A stretch of 64,000 bases of DNA. It comes from Crotalaria pallida. Lineage: Eukaryota > Streptophyta > Magnoliopsida > Fabales > Fabaceae. Made by a program: the position numbers and the translations under genes. The notes under the pieces were generated by a model. It had not been told where the DNA came from. It was given only the letters and a program-made list of their open reading frames with translations, and ran no database searches. How positions within the stretch are numbered: position 1 is the stretch's first letter; each line of letters starts with the position of its first letter. The stretch is taken from assembly GCA_037953625.1 (NCBI GenBank), contig CM075651.1, forward strand, positions 110,113,001-110,177,000, read 5' to 3'. Below are positions 32,548 through 42,721 of the stretch, piece after piece.

Positions 32548-33021
32548 ATGGCCAGATATCTAGCTTGCATCGAGATACGCCCTATCCCTAGCGGTATATG
32601 GACGTATGAGGAGCACCGTGCCACTTTTGAGGGGGAGGTTGAGATCACTCTCTACCACCCTAACCCTCTGGTGCGAGTGCGACCTCGTCGATTTAGGATT
32701 CCCTTAGTCTACACTATGCATGTTCCACCTTTTTATACATATAGAGGACCACCCCCGGCTCGACCTATGCGTCGTTTCCATAGTTTTCGTTTTAGAAGTG
32801 CCACTCGTTCCCATCCTTCCTCCCATAGAGTTGTCACTAAGGAGACTCCTTCTCCTGGTCCGACTGACTTGGATAGGACTGCTTCTACAGACCTTAGACC
32901 CAGTGGTGGGGTCTCTACACAGTCGGGCGAGGTCGAGGAGGACCCTGTGGAGGATGAGAGCGAGGAGGAGGTGCATGTTGAGCCGACTGTTTCAGCTAGA
33001 GGTGGACCCGCTAGTTCATAG
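32548..33021 (+). CDS. LTR-encoded 157-residue protein, G1 3' LTR copy
   Basis: Second copy of the ORF at 24420, differing at about seven residues (for example FRFRS versus FCFRT, VTKET versus VTEET, PASS versus PAGS) with no stop or frameshift. The acceptor-like TTTAG at 32544 is kept, but the upstream donor-like site of this LTR is deleted. Acidic C-terminal tail and basic N-terminal half as in the first copy. Function unknown. Confidence 0.48.
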   Translation: MARYLACIEIRPIPSGIWTYEEHRATFEGEVEITLYHPNPLVRVRPRRFRIPLVYTMHVPPFYTYRGPPPARPMRRFHSFRFRSATRSHPSSHRVVTKETPSPGPTDLDRTASTDLRPSGGVSTQSGEVEEDPVEDESEEEVHVEPTVSARGGPASS

Positions 33022-33365
33022 GAGCTTGCATAGCGTAGATGTTTTGGATCCTAGATCCTAGGGATAGAGTTGTGGAGGATCTGAGGAGCTGCTGAGGACA
33101 CGGATTGTAATACCCCGATTTTTGTTTCCCAAATAAATAAAAAGGAATATTTAAATAAAACTAATTATATGGAATTAGTTAGTTTTGTTTATTAATTTAT
33201 GGTTATATTAAAAGAATTATCCAAGGAAAAATAAGAGAAAATAATTTGGGCTTTAAAAATAAGGATTTTTGCAGTTTAGTCCTTGGAAAGAACCTAAGAG
33301 GCAATATTGGAAAGATTTTTGGAGGGAAAGTGAATAAAATAATAATTTTTGAAAATCTGGGCGTG

Positions 33366-33397
33366 TTAATCGATTAACCCGATCCGTTAATCGATTA
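33366..33397 (+). promoter_or_regulatory. Paired TAATCGATTA palindromes, solo LTR U3
   Basis: Centres at 33371/33372 and 33392/33393, exactly 21 bp apart, about 135-155 bp before the TATA box. This is the position occupied by TAACCGGTTA pairs in the G1 LTR. Confidence 0.65.
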
Positions 33398-33524
33398 GCG
33401 GTGGTGAAGAAGCTGAAGATAGTGCGCTTAATGAATCAACAAGCTGGGTAATTCAAAATTTAACACATAGCACCGACTAGATTAGTGGTTAACACGTGTT
33501 AGCATGCATGGAGAGTGATTTAGG

Positions 33525-33534
33525 CTATAAATTA
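33525..33534 (+). promoter_or_regulatory. TATA box of solo LTR
   Basis: CTATAAATTA in the same relative place as the G1 TATA box. A donor-like TTTAG|GTATGT follows at 33821. Confidence 0.55.
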
Positions 33535-33820
33535 ACGAATTTAGTTGATGGAATTAGTGGAAATTAAGAAAAAAGAAGGGAAACTCTGTCAAAATCGATT
33601 TTGAACACCCTCTGTTCTTCACCTTCGTTTTCCTTCCACAAACCCATACACACTACAAGCTTTGCATCTTATCAAAGCTTGTAGAAAGAGCTTTCTATCC
33701 ATATCAAGATCACGAATTTTGGTCGCTTGAGTGTGGAGATATTGCAGCTGGAAGTTGGGTTCTTGAAACTGAAGTTGGTAATTTCAGTTGTGAGGAGCTA
33801 AGTTTGGGGCTTCGATTTAG

Positions 33821-35316
33821 GTATGTATAGGACTCCAAATCGTGTCATTTTGGTTTCTAATTAAAGTTGGCAATGTCTAGTTTCTATATTGACCAAGTTT
33901 ACTCATTTTCATGCACGTTTGGTTTGTCAAATCATCACCCGAACTTGCTCTACTGAACCTGTCTTGAAACCGAAAACAGAGCATTTGTGGCTTGGTGATT
34001 CTGTGAGTTTCTTTGCTAGAATAGATTGTGGTATTGATTTGATTATAGGTTGAACCACCATGAGGTTCAAGGGGCACTAGGTTAGGGGACAATGGCTTGG
34101 AGGCCAATTTGACCAAAAATCTGTATTGGAACATGTTAAATATTGATATCTAAAGCTAAATGAACTTTCAATTTAACCTGAAACTAAGTGATTAATGATT
34201 TGGTATATTGAGTTGTGTTTTAGGTTAAAATTGGGGGAAAACTTGATGATTCTGTGATGATGGTGTTATTTGATGTAATTGATGCTATGAACAAGTTTAA
34301 TATACTGTATTTTAAGTTGGTTTGAAGGTTGGTTTTGGTTAAAATTGGATTGGCATGAGTTTGACACATAAAAACCAGTTCAGCAGTGTTTTTCTGCAAA
34401 ATTTAATCGATTAACATGACCTGTTAATCGATTAACGCGTGAAAACTCTGATCAGTATGAAATGTACAAAAGGGTTAATCGATTAGCATGAGCTGTTAAT
34501 CGATTAACACATTAAAATTCTGAATAATTTGAAATATACAAAAGAATACTCGATTAATAGATTCCGTTAATCGATTATTGATTGAATTTGTGTAACAATG
34601 ATCAGAGTTTAACGACTTAATTGATTACCCATGTGTGAGAATCAATTAAGGTTGAAATTGAAATGGTTTGAAGTAAGGTAATGGAAACTAAAGTTCAACT
34701 ATGCCAAGTCCGAACCTCAAACAACTTAAATGACACAAGATATTATTGATTTGACAAAATCATGCATAGCATTTGCATTATCTGGATTCCCACTTGGGTG
34801 GAGACACGTCCGAGAGGCGTGGGCATATCCCTTTCGGTTGAACTTGAGGGACATGAGTGTCTGCTCCAAAGGGTTCACGGGGGGAGTGTCGGTGACCGGG
34901 GTTGCACCTTCTGTTTCCGGAAATACACACGTGCGTGTGGGCATGTCATTTGATGCCGGACTCGATGAGGCGTAGTCCTACGGGATACGTCGGCAACATT
35001 TCTAAGAGCTCTAGAGGTGTTGATTTATTTGCGGGCCGAGTTCGATGAGATACTCAGTATGGGTATCGGGCATGTTTATTTTAAAAAGGGTGCCACGGAA
35101 GCCTATTTGTTGTAGTTGGCCAACAATCATGCATTGATAAGATGAGATACATCATGACTACATATGTAATTGATTTATGATTATGTCTTGGTGATGATGG
35201 GTAACATGTGTAATTAATTATTAATGATCATTGTCAAATAAAGCCTAAACTATTTAAATGTTACCCTGTCTATTTGATTATGTGTTAGTATTTGCTGACT
35301 CCCTATGCCCTTGCAG
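33821..35316 (+). other. Putative intron in solo LTR
   Basis: It runs from GTATGT at 33821 to CCCTTGCAG at 35316 (about 1.5 kb). It contains three palindrome pairs and no coding sequence of note. The ATG of the LTR ORF lies three bases after the acceptor, as in G1. Confidence 0.38.
34403..34578 (+). promoter_or_regulatory. Three palindrome pairs in solo LTR intron
   Basis: Centres at 34408 and 34429, 34480 and 34501, 34551 and 34572; every pair is 21 bp apart. Most are TTAATCGATTAA or one base off; the fifth (TACTCGATTA) has lost one arm base. Successive pairs start 72 and 71 bp apart, so the block is an ancient tandem duplication that kept the pairs. Confidence 0.65.
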
Positions 35317-35319
35317 GTG

Positions 35320-35772
35320 ATGGCTCGTTACCTGACATACGTGGAGTTACGCCCACTCCGTAGAGGAGTGTGGGACTACTAGGAGCACCGAGCGGTGTTC
35401 GAGGGCAAGGTTGACGTGATATTTCGTCACCCTAACCCTCTTGCACGAGTGCGACCTCGTAGACTTCGCATCCCCATGATCTACATACTGCACATTCCCC
35501 CGGCTTATACTTATCGTTTTGGTTCTCCACCTCCCCGTCCTGGCCGTCGTTTTTATAACCTTCATGTCAGACGCCCTGCTACCCGTACTCGTCCTTCTAC
35601 TTCTGATGAGGCTACTGCTACGGCCACCCCTCGTCCTGGTCCGACCACCAGGGTACGTTTTGCACCCTCACCTGAGCCAGTGCGTCGCACTGCTATTCCT
35701 GTTGTGTCGGACGAGGAGGAGGAGGAGGACCCTGTAGAGGACGTGGATGGGCCAGCTGCTGACAGCCAGTGA
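35320..35772 (+). pseudogene. LTR ORF homologue in solo LTR, one stop
   Basis: The frame from ATG 35320 encodes a protein clearly related to the G1 LTR ORF (MARYLTYVELRPL, EHRAVFEG, HPNPLARVRPRRLRIP, then a proline-rich segment and acidic EEEEEDPVEDVDG). Codon 21 is TAG (35380-35382) where G1 has a glutamate codon, so the frame is interrupted once. Many differences from G1 keep similar residues. The end at 35772 matches the G1 ORF end in position. Function unknown. Confidence 0.5.
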
Positions 35773-36330
35773 TGTGGTGACTCTCTCTCTCCTAGTATGT
35801 GCAGTAAGGGGACCATGGTAGGATGTAGTGTTCAACTTTTGGAGGACCGAGGATCAGTCATCAGCGTGGGTGGATCATAGCGCAGCTCTCGAAGACTCTT
35901 TTATTTTGACTTGTGTTATATTGTATATAGTTTTGAGAGGGTCTATGAGAGTTGTTATCTTATATTTGCTGATCTGTATCCTTATACTTTGCTACCTCGA
36001 CTTTTATCTCTGTTACTTGGGCACCTGAGTTTTATATATATATATATATATATATATGGGCTGTGGTTGTATAGTTATTATGATCCTTAAAATTATTTTA
36101 ATTACAACGCTGTAATCTTTTTGAAAATTGTTTCCGCTGAATTTACAAAACAGGTACTCAACCGTATACTCTGAAAGAAATGTATTTTCGAACCAAGGGT
36201 TTGAATGTGGAACTTCGTTGTAGAAAAAGAAAAAGTTTTCCATGAAATCACTATATAATTTACAAACGCTTTATAAATATACTTTATTTTAATATAAATA
36301 AAGTTATGTTCTGAGAGCGTCACACAGATG

Positions 36331-36901
36331 ACTTGCTCTGGGACTTTTATTTTGGATTTTGTTATATATATTGTATATATCTGAGAGGTCTTGGAGTGAG
36401 CTTTTATTTTATGCAGCTGGTCTGTATATGTTTCATCAAAACTTGTTATCTCGACTTTTTATCACTTGCTACTGACTGTACTGATGGGGTTATGTTATGA
36501 CTATTATATATATATATATATATGATGTTTTTCTTTACCTCAGCAGTGCCCCATAAGTATTATTTTTACTTCCGCGAACTCTGATTTCTATTAAGAAAGG
36601 ATTCGGCGATAAGTTTATGCTTTATATATTCAAATTCAACTCGAGAGGCAAATGGTATATTTTAATATTAACTATGAAGAGTATTTTCTATAGTTAAGGA
36701 AATGTTATCTCGAGAGCCTTTTCGAAACTAAGATATTGTTATGCCGAACTTTCAAAAAAAAATGGTTTATGTTTAAAAAGGGTTTATGAACGAGCAAGTA
36801 CTGGTTCTAAAAAGGAAAAATTTTCTAGCCCAAATTTTGATAGCAAGTATTCAATTATTTGGAAATATTAATTATTTTCAAGTTAAAAAGAGAGCGTCAC
36901 A
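36331..36901 (+). repeat. G1 3' LTR, second piece
   Basis: It matches 24978-25547 of the 5' LTR and ends GCGTCACA. TTGGG at 36902-36906 is the right-hand duplication of G1. Confidence 0.9.
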
Positions 36902-36906
36902 TTGGG

Positions 36907-36998
36907 AGCGTGAAAGTGACTTGAGGGAGTCATACCCTCACTTGTTTGAATCAGGTATGTATTTCTCGGGGACGAGAAATCTCTAAGTTGGGGAGGAT
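36907..36998 (+). pseudogene. G0 pol, part 3 and polypurine tract
   Basis: Final codons of the G0 chromodomain-like tail (ERESDLRESYPHLFES), in frame with the piece ending at 11856, stopping at TAA 36984-36986. The tract AAGTTGGGGAGGAT (36985-36998) primes plus-strand synthesis and abuts the G0 3' LTR. Confidence 0.88.
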
Positions 36999-37244
36999 TG
37001 TGAGACCCACAATTTTACCCAATTTATTTGAGAATTTATATTTGAATTTAAAATATTATATTTGATTTTTGATAAATTATGATACCAGCTGGATTTAATT
37101 AAAATCGTATGTTATATATATATATATGCACGTGGTATATATATTATATATATATACATACCAATGTTTTCTCTAAAGTATTTAAATTATATTCTTAAGA
37201 TGAAATATTTTAAGGTATAGTATTTGATTTAAACGATCTTAGAA

Positions 37245-37800
37245 AATGAAATGCTTTTGAAGGATTAAGGTGTTCTATCTTTAGAAATTCATATCTTTTA
37301 AACCGTACGTCAAAAAATTATAAATGATATGTCAAAACGACCTTATCGAAGCGTAGATTATGAAAAATGTAAAGCTTTGATTTTTATTTTGGATTTTTCG
37401 AAATTTTATCACTGCTACAGTACTGAACGAATTTTTGAGTTTTAAGTGTAAATGTGTGGTTTTAATGCATTTAATGACTCTTTGACCCAAAAATACTTTT
37501 ATGTGAATAGAAAATGTATTTTTAAAAATTCCTGATTGGCTACACCGTCCAAATAAAATATATTTTCATATTTTTAAATTATCAATTTATTTGAAAGCTT
37601 ATGAAGAGCATTTTTGGAGGAAATGATCTTAGAACTTCAAAAAATTCATAAATTTCAAACCGTAAGTCCAAAAATTATAAATTTTATATGAAAACAATCG
37701 TATCTAAATGTAGTATTTGAATATGTGAAATTAAAATTTTATTTTGACATCTACGAAAAAGATTACTGTACAGTAGGAAGAACGAATTTTGGTATTTTAA
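37245..37800 (+). repeat. Duplicated ~190-bp module in G0 U3
   Basis: Two imperfect direct copies about 356 bp apart share landmarks: AAACCGTAMGTC with AAAATTATAAA (37301 and 37657), a T-rich stretch, a CAGTACTG or TACTGTACAGTA palindrome (about 37418 and 37763) and GAACGAATTTT (about 37425 and 37780). Confidence 0.6.
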
Positions 37801-38236
37801 ACTTAGGAAAAATTATTTTGGAGCCTAAAGTAAATTATTAGACTATAAAATATTTTTATTTATACATTTAAATAATTATCTGGATGCTCATTGGCTTCAC
37901 CATCCAGAGCTTATTATTTTTCTAATTATTTCTGAAATTTTTGAGTAAAGGCTTTATTATGATTGGTTGTTGAAGAGGTGAATTCAAAAATGATCCAATG
38001 AAAATTTTTCTCCTCATTTTCGTCAAGGGTGCCGTCCAAAATAATGAAGGAAAGAGGGAGATATTTTGTTAAGAAAATTACAAGAAGCATCTTGAATTAA
38101 GGCTTTAGTTTTTAGGAAAATCATCATTAATGCAAGTGCATGTTCCAAAGGATGAATTTGAAAATTTTTGACCCATTTTGATGAGAGGGGGGCGCGTATT
38201 CAGACTTGGAGAGGGGGAAAAATATTTTCACTTCAC

Positions 38237-38246
38237 CTATAAATAG
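38237..38246 (+). promoter_or_regulatory. TATA box of G0 3' LTR
   Basis: CTATAAATAG, a near-consensus plant TATA box, followed by a purine-rich leader and a donor-like site about 170 bp downstream. Confidence 0.6.
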
Positions 38247-39016
38247 ATGCATATCTTCATCACTTTTTCACCCACATGTTACAAGCATTTTGAGAGAAAA
38301 AAATTCAAAAGAGAGACTTTGAAAGAGAGGGGTGGGGCGTGGCACTCTTGAGGGGAGGAAGGAAAATTTTTCATTCTCATTCTTGAAGATCACTTTGCTT
38401 AAGGAAGAGAGGTAACTCTAGAACCTAAGCTTTACTTTGTTTTAATCTCTTATTTCATTAATCTTTTCTATGGATATGAATTATAAACTAAAATCTCTAA
38501 ATACTTTTTGATATAGATTTTTGAATTATGTATATGAATGATGATATTAGTCATATGAACAAAGAATGAAAAGGGACTCAAGATGAGGTTTAAAGAAATG
38601 TTTCATTTCCCCTTTTTATTCAATGTAATGACCAACTTTTGATGATGATATGGGAAATAATATTCTGGATTTTTTTTCTAAGTAATAAAAGGTTATTGTC
38701 TTCAAATTATATGAAATTGTATTTTAGAAATTGTTGTGTAAACTTTGTTGTTTTCATTGTGATGCTTTTGTTGATTTTTAAAAAAAGGGATATGTAATTA
38801 AGAACAATGAGTAAATAATGATGAACAAAAAAATAAAAATTGATAGTGATGATGATGGTGTAGGCCGTGAGGCCTATGAGTTGTTTTTGAGTGAAAATAA
38901 CAATTTATATATGTGTATGATAGATTGAGACTTTGTTAGAATGAATAAAAACTTAATATGTTATTTGAAAATCATTTATTTATTTTGTTTTATTTTTTTT
39001 ATTTTTGGCCGTGAGT

Positions 39017-39048
<32 letters not shown>

Positions 39049-40354
39049 TACATATATATACATGGTAGTTGTTTGATAATATGTGTATATTTGATAAGTG
39101 ATTTTTCTTAAAAATGATTATTTTATATTCTAAGTGGAGTTTAAAGTAAGTGTTTAGAATAGAGGAAATTATATAACTAAAGTGTTTATATGTTTTAAAA
39201 AAAATTAAAAGTACTTTTCCTATTTATATAGTGATGGCCGAAGTATTTAGAGGAAAAAGAATAATGTTTGATAATTTTCCAATCTTCTAAGTGATTGTTT
39301 GATGTACATATATGTTATAAGTATGTATATGAGAAGTAAATTAAGTATTATATGAAAAATAATTTAATTCTGGAAAATGATTTTAATTCTGGAAAATATT
39401 ATTTTATTATTATATAAGGCCTCAAATAATTATTTTTATAAGTGTTGGTAGTGCTTAAAATGTATACATGTAAGTATAGTAGAAAGCATGGATTAAAAGT
39501 GTGTATTTTTGTAAATTAAAATAACTTTTTATAAAATAAATGGTTTGCTGTCCAAAATTAATATTAATAGGAAAAAAGTTATTTTATTTAGTATAATTGT
39601 ATTTTTTTTAGACCTTAGAATATGTATATGGTTATAAATAAATGATAGGGTATGTTTGTTTCAATTTTTTTAAAGATGATGCAACTGGATTTGGGTGGCT
39701 GTCTAGCAAGCCAAAATGTTTTATTTAACTTACATTTAACCATATTCTTATAATAGAACTTGTAAAGAAATTTTAGGAAATAGAGGCATGTATTTTCGAT
39801 AAACCGTTTGTGAGAAAAGTGACTTTTAAGATATGTAGAATTTGTTGTCCAAATGTAGAAATTGTTGCATCAACTATGAAAATTTTCTTAGATTAAATTA
39901 GTATGTAGATTTTGTGAAAAGATTTTTAGTATGATTGTATAAGTTTAAAAAGGAAGTACAAAAGTGATTCTATGAATGTATGATTAATGTTTTATGTGCT
40001 TATTTGAATGGACGTGTTATTTGTATAAGTATGTGAATGGTAATTGTGATGTGTCTTTGGAAAGGAGATTCTTGAATTGAGTATTGATTTTAAAGATTTT
40101 ATTTATTAACGTTTTAAAAAGGGTTTTGATTTTTGAATTCTTTAAAAAAGAATTAATTGATTTCAAGTATTGGATATTTTGAATACAAGTCTTTTTGGAA
40201 TTCAAAGATGATTTCAGAAATTGTAGTTTTTTTTTTTGGTAAACGAAAAATTCATTAACCAACGCACAAAATTGTCTCATACAAACTAACAACAAGGCGA
40301 CCCACCTACTATGTAGGGTTGCCAAATTGAGGCTAGTAAAAGAAATAAACAAAA

Positions 40355-40546
40355 CTAAAGCTCAATAAGAATTCGCTGCACTAAAGTATTATTGAGCCAA
40401 TTCTTAAAATCAGGAAAAAATAAAGCTACTCTAAGAGCTAATTCTTTCTTGATCAACACAAAAACTTGGTCAGGCCGCATAGAAACGTTGCTAAAGATTC
40501 TTTTGTTCCTTTCAGTCCAAATGTGATACATCACAGCAGCCATAGC
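40355..40546 (-). pseudogene. LINE ORF2 C-terminal end
   Basis: This encodes the extreme C-terminus found downstream of RT in plant LINEs (AAVMYHIWTERNKRIFSN motif), terminating at 40355, about 120 bp before the poly(A). It joins the coding sequence at 58724 after removal of S2 and one ATAGC. Confidence 0.75.
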
Positions 40547-41360
40547 TGTGAAAAACCTACAATCGGTGGTTGAAACAAATAGGAACACTAGACCAATATT
40601 CTTATTGATTAACCTAGTTATGAAAATGATTTTCCCAAAATTAATTTGAACAATAAAGATTCAATTCAATCAAATATAGAAAAATCACTTTTTCTAGGTT
40701 TTCAATCAAGAACACAATTAAAGACTTGAATGTAAAGAGTAGAGAGTTTAGAGATACGACACAGTGATTTATCCTGGTTCACTTTCATCCACTTGAAAGC
40801 TACTCCAGTCCCCTCTTCAACCAAGAGAGATTCTTCACTATGAGGAATTAGAGTTTCTCAAATTACAAGTAAATGCCTCACAAGACTTCCTTCTTGCTAG
40901 CCTACAAAGGATACCACACCCTTTCCTTGTAATCCTATTGATACTCTAATCTAACCTCTACCCTTTTGCTTGCCGATACCCCACAACAAGACTTCCAATG
41001 CTTGCTTCACTACAAGACTTCCAATTGCTTGTTCTTCAACAAGGCTTCCAAGTGCTTGATGAAATGCTTCTTCAAGACTTCCAATGAACTATGCTTGATT
41101 CCACAAAATCAAGGCTTCCAATGTTGTAGAATGTTTGCCTCTTGCAATGATTACAACTCAAAATGAAAACAAAATAACAATCCTATGAATCTCTTTCAAA
41201 AGCTATGAAAAGATCAACATGAGAGATTCAAGGTTCTTGATCAAAGAATATGAAAATGAGAGCTTTGATCTTGAGAGAGTGAGAGAGAATAGTGTGGCTT
41301 TGATTCTTTGTAAAATTGTGTATCAAAATGATTCTAGTTGATAGAAATGATTAGGAAAAG

Positions 41361-41370
41361 ATTTATATAG
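41361..41370 (-). promoter_or_regulatory. TATA box of S2 LTR
   Basis: In element orientation CTATATAAAT, about 80-250 bp downstream of the palindrome cluster. It recurs in the other four LTRs at 4181-bp steps. Confidence 0.55.
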
Positions 41371-41445
41371 AATACCCAAAAGTTGGAGCAACTTAGAATA
41401 GCTTTTGATAAGTGAAAAACGTATTTAAAACAGTTACAGACCCTG

Positions 41446-41621
41446 TTTACTCGAGTAAAATAAGTGTTAATCGAGTAATACGAAAGTCTGATAAATTTCA
41501 CTCGAGTGATACCAAAAATACTCGAGTAGAAGTGCAGATAATCGATTATCAAAAATTTTTCAATCGATTATCAGTTCAAAATACACTGTCAATCAATTAT
41601 CAAAATCTGTTAATCGATTAT
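41446..41621 (-). promoter_or_regulatory. Graded palindrome series in S2 U3
   Basis: Centres at 41452, 41472, 41503, 41523, 41543, 41565, 41594 and 41615. The cores change along the series from ACTCGAGT to ATCGAT. Neighbour distances are mainly 20-22 bp (20, 31, 20, 20, 22, 29, 21). It is repeated in LTRs 2-5 (45627, 49808, 53989 and 58170 onward). In element orientation it lies upstream of the TATA box. Confidence 0.65.
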
Positions 41622-41994
41622 TAACATTAAAAATCACTTAAAACTTGTTTTCTCAAAAACTAAACCTTTTCTTTCAAACCTTTAAGCCACCTATTGATTT
41701 TAGGCAAAGTGAATACTCAAAATATAATATAATCATGCAATCAAAAGAGATTCACTACCCTCTAATAAACTCTACCCAAACTCATAAACTAAAAGACTTG
41801 TGAGGCAAAAGATAAAACAATAAAACACAAACTACCAAACTAAGTCTTCATGAATTTGCTCTCTCTTCATCACTTGATGATTGTTGTTGCTTGTTGAGCT
41901 TGAACTTGATCAACACATTTAAGCTTGTTCAAAACCTTTTGTAGCTTGTTCAAAACCTTTTGTCATTATCAAAACATTCTTCATGGATCTTACA

Positions 41995-42721
41995 ATCTCC
42001 CCCTTTTTGAAAATGACAAACATGTTTTGAAATCGTTTGAAGTTCATTGAAGTTGTTGATGCTTGAACCATTTGATCACTTGGTGAGACTCTTGCTCCCC
42101 CTCAATTAATGCTTTTGACATTTGAATCCAATTGAGATAAAAACTTGATTCTCCCCCTATCTCCAACAGCTTTGCTCAACCTACATAAAAACAACAAAAC
42201 AACCTTTCTCCAAACATACTATTTTATTTCTCCCCAAAATGATAATATTTCTCCCCTTTTTAAAATCTTTCAAATACAAATCTCCTCTTTTTCAAAACAT
42301 CATATTTCTCCCCCTTTGGCATTGTCAAAAAGAAATATATACCAATTGAAATATAAGATCTAAGCCAAAATAGAAGAAATATAACCAAAGCATGATAATC
42401 ATCTAATGATTAAAATTAATATCATTGAGTAATCAATATCAAACAAATTGTATACCAATAACATGATACCAATTGAAACAATTGTAAGAATTTGATACCA
42501 ATAGTATTTTCTCAATAGTATAAACAATATCACATTATAAGAAATAATACCAATTGAGAGAACTATGAGCAATATTCAACAAAATCAAATTGAAAATACC
42601 AATTGTATAATATCAAATGTTACCAATTTGTAGGATTTTCTCCTTAATACCAATTGAAGAAGCAAATGAATGAATAACACATGAAAGTCCTTTTGCTCTT
42701 CAATCATACCTACAAAAACAA
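41995..42721 (-). other. S2 3' non-coding region with ATACCAATTG repeats
   Basis: It lies between the gag stop and the 3' LTR of the leftmost unit. A purine tract (AAAAAGGGGGAG in element orientation, 41997-42008) abuts the LTR; other CTCCCC tracts occur around 42090-42310. About eight copies of TACCAAT(TG) lie at roughly 42347-42655; the same string is part of the primer-site junction GATACCAATTGTG at 44575. Recurs at 46176, 50357 and 54538. No pol remnants. Confidence 0.7.

Larger units (their letters stand above)
30084..33105 (+). repeat. G1 3' LTR, first piece
   Basis: It starts TGTAACACCCC after AAGTGGGGGAGTAG. It matches the 5' LTR apart from small indels, including loss of the donor-like site, one extra hairpin unit and changes in palindromes. 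It is interrupted after CGGAT (33101-33105) by a solo LTR and resumes at 36331. Confidence 0.92.
33106..36325 (+). mobile_element. Solo LTR of a chromovirus related to G1 (3.2 kb)
   Basis: It begins TGTAATACCCC and ends GCGTCACA. The flanks CGGAT (33101-33105) and CAGAT (36326-36330) are a 5-bp duplication with one CpG-to-CpA change. No internal region follows, so it is a solo LTR left by LTR-LTR recombination. It is homologous to the G1 LTR in ends, layout and ORF, but diverged in sequence. It contains palindrome pairs, a TATA box, a putative intron and a broken LTR ORF. A TA run lies at about 36034-36057. Confidence 0.92.
11857..36901 (+). mobile_element. G1, complete Tekay-like chromovirus with two nested inserts
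   Basis: LTRs beginning TGTAACACCCC and ending GCGTCACA bound the element, flanked by TTGGG at 11852-11856 and 36902-36906. Without the nested Athila-like element (12519-22637 including one duplication) and the solo LTR (33106-36330), the LTRs are about 3.57 and 3.59 kb and the element is about 11.7 kb. It has an iMet primer site, one long gag-pol frame and a polypurine tract. It cannot move by itself because gag-pol carries six stops. Confidence 0.92.
36999..40226 (+). repeat. G0 3' LTR, first part
   Basis: It begins TGTGAGACCCAC after the polypurine tract. It is very AT-rich, with TA runs at about 37111-37155 and 39018-39062. It carries an internal duplication (37245-37800), a TATA box (38237) and a donor-like GAGAG|GTAACT at 38412. 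It is interrupted at 40226/40227 by the LINE poly(T). The right-hand continuation is inferred at about 62226-63558. Confidence 0.8.
40547..41994 (-). repeat. S2 LTR 1 (145 bp deletion)
   Basis: Plus-strand ends TGTGAAAAACC and TCTTACA. It lacks the 145 bases that correspond to 44628-44772 of LTR 2. It has private differences from LTRs 2-4 and shares three of them with LTR 5. Confidence 0.92.

Noticed and set aside
35020..35110. Additional TC-YGG-GA hairpins in the solo LTR
   Set aside because: Several short inverted repeats exist at 34790-35060 (for example TTTCCGGAAA), but they do not follow the loop rule of the G1 array clearly enough to call.
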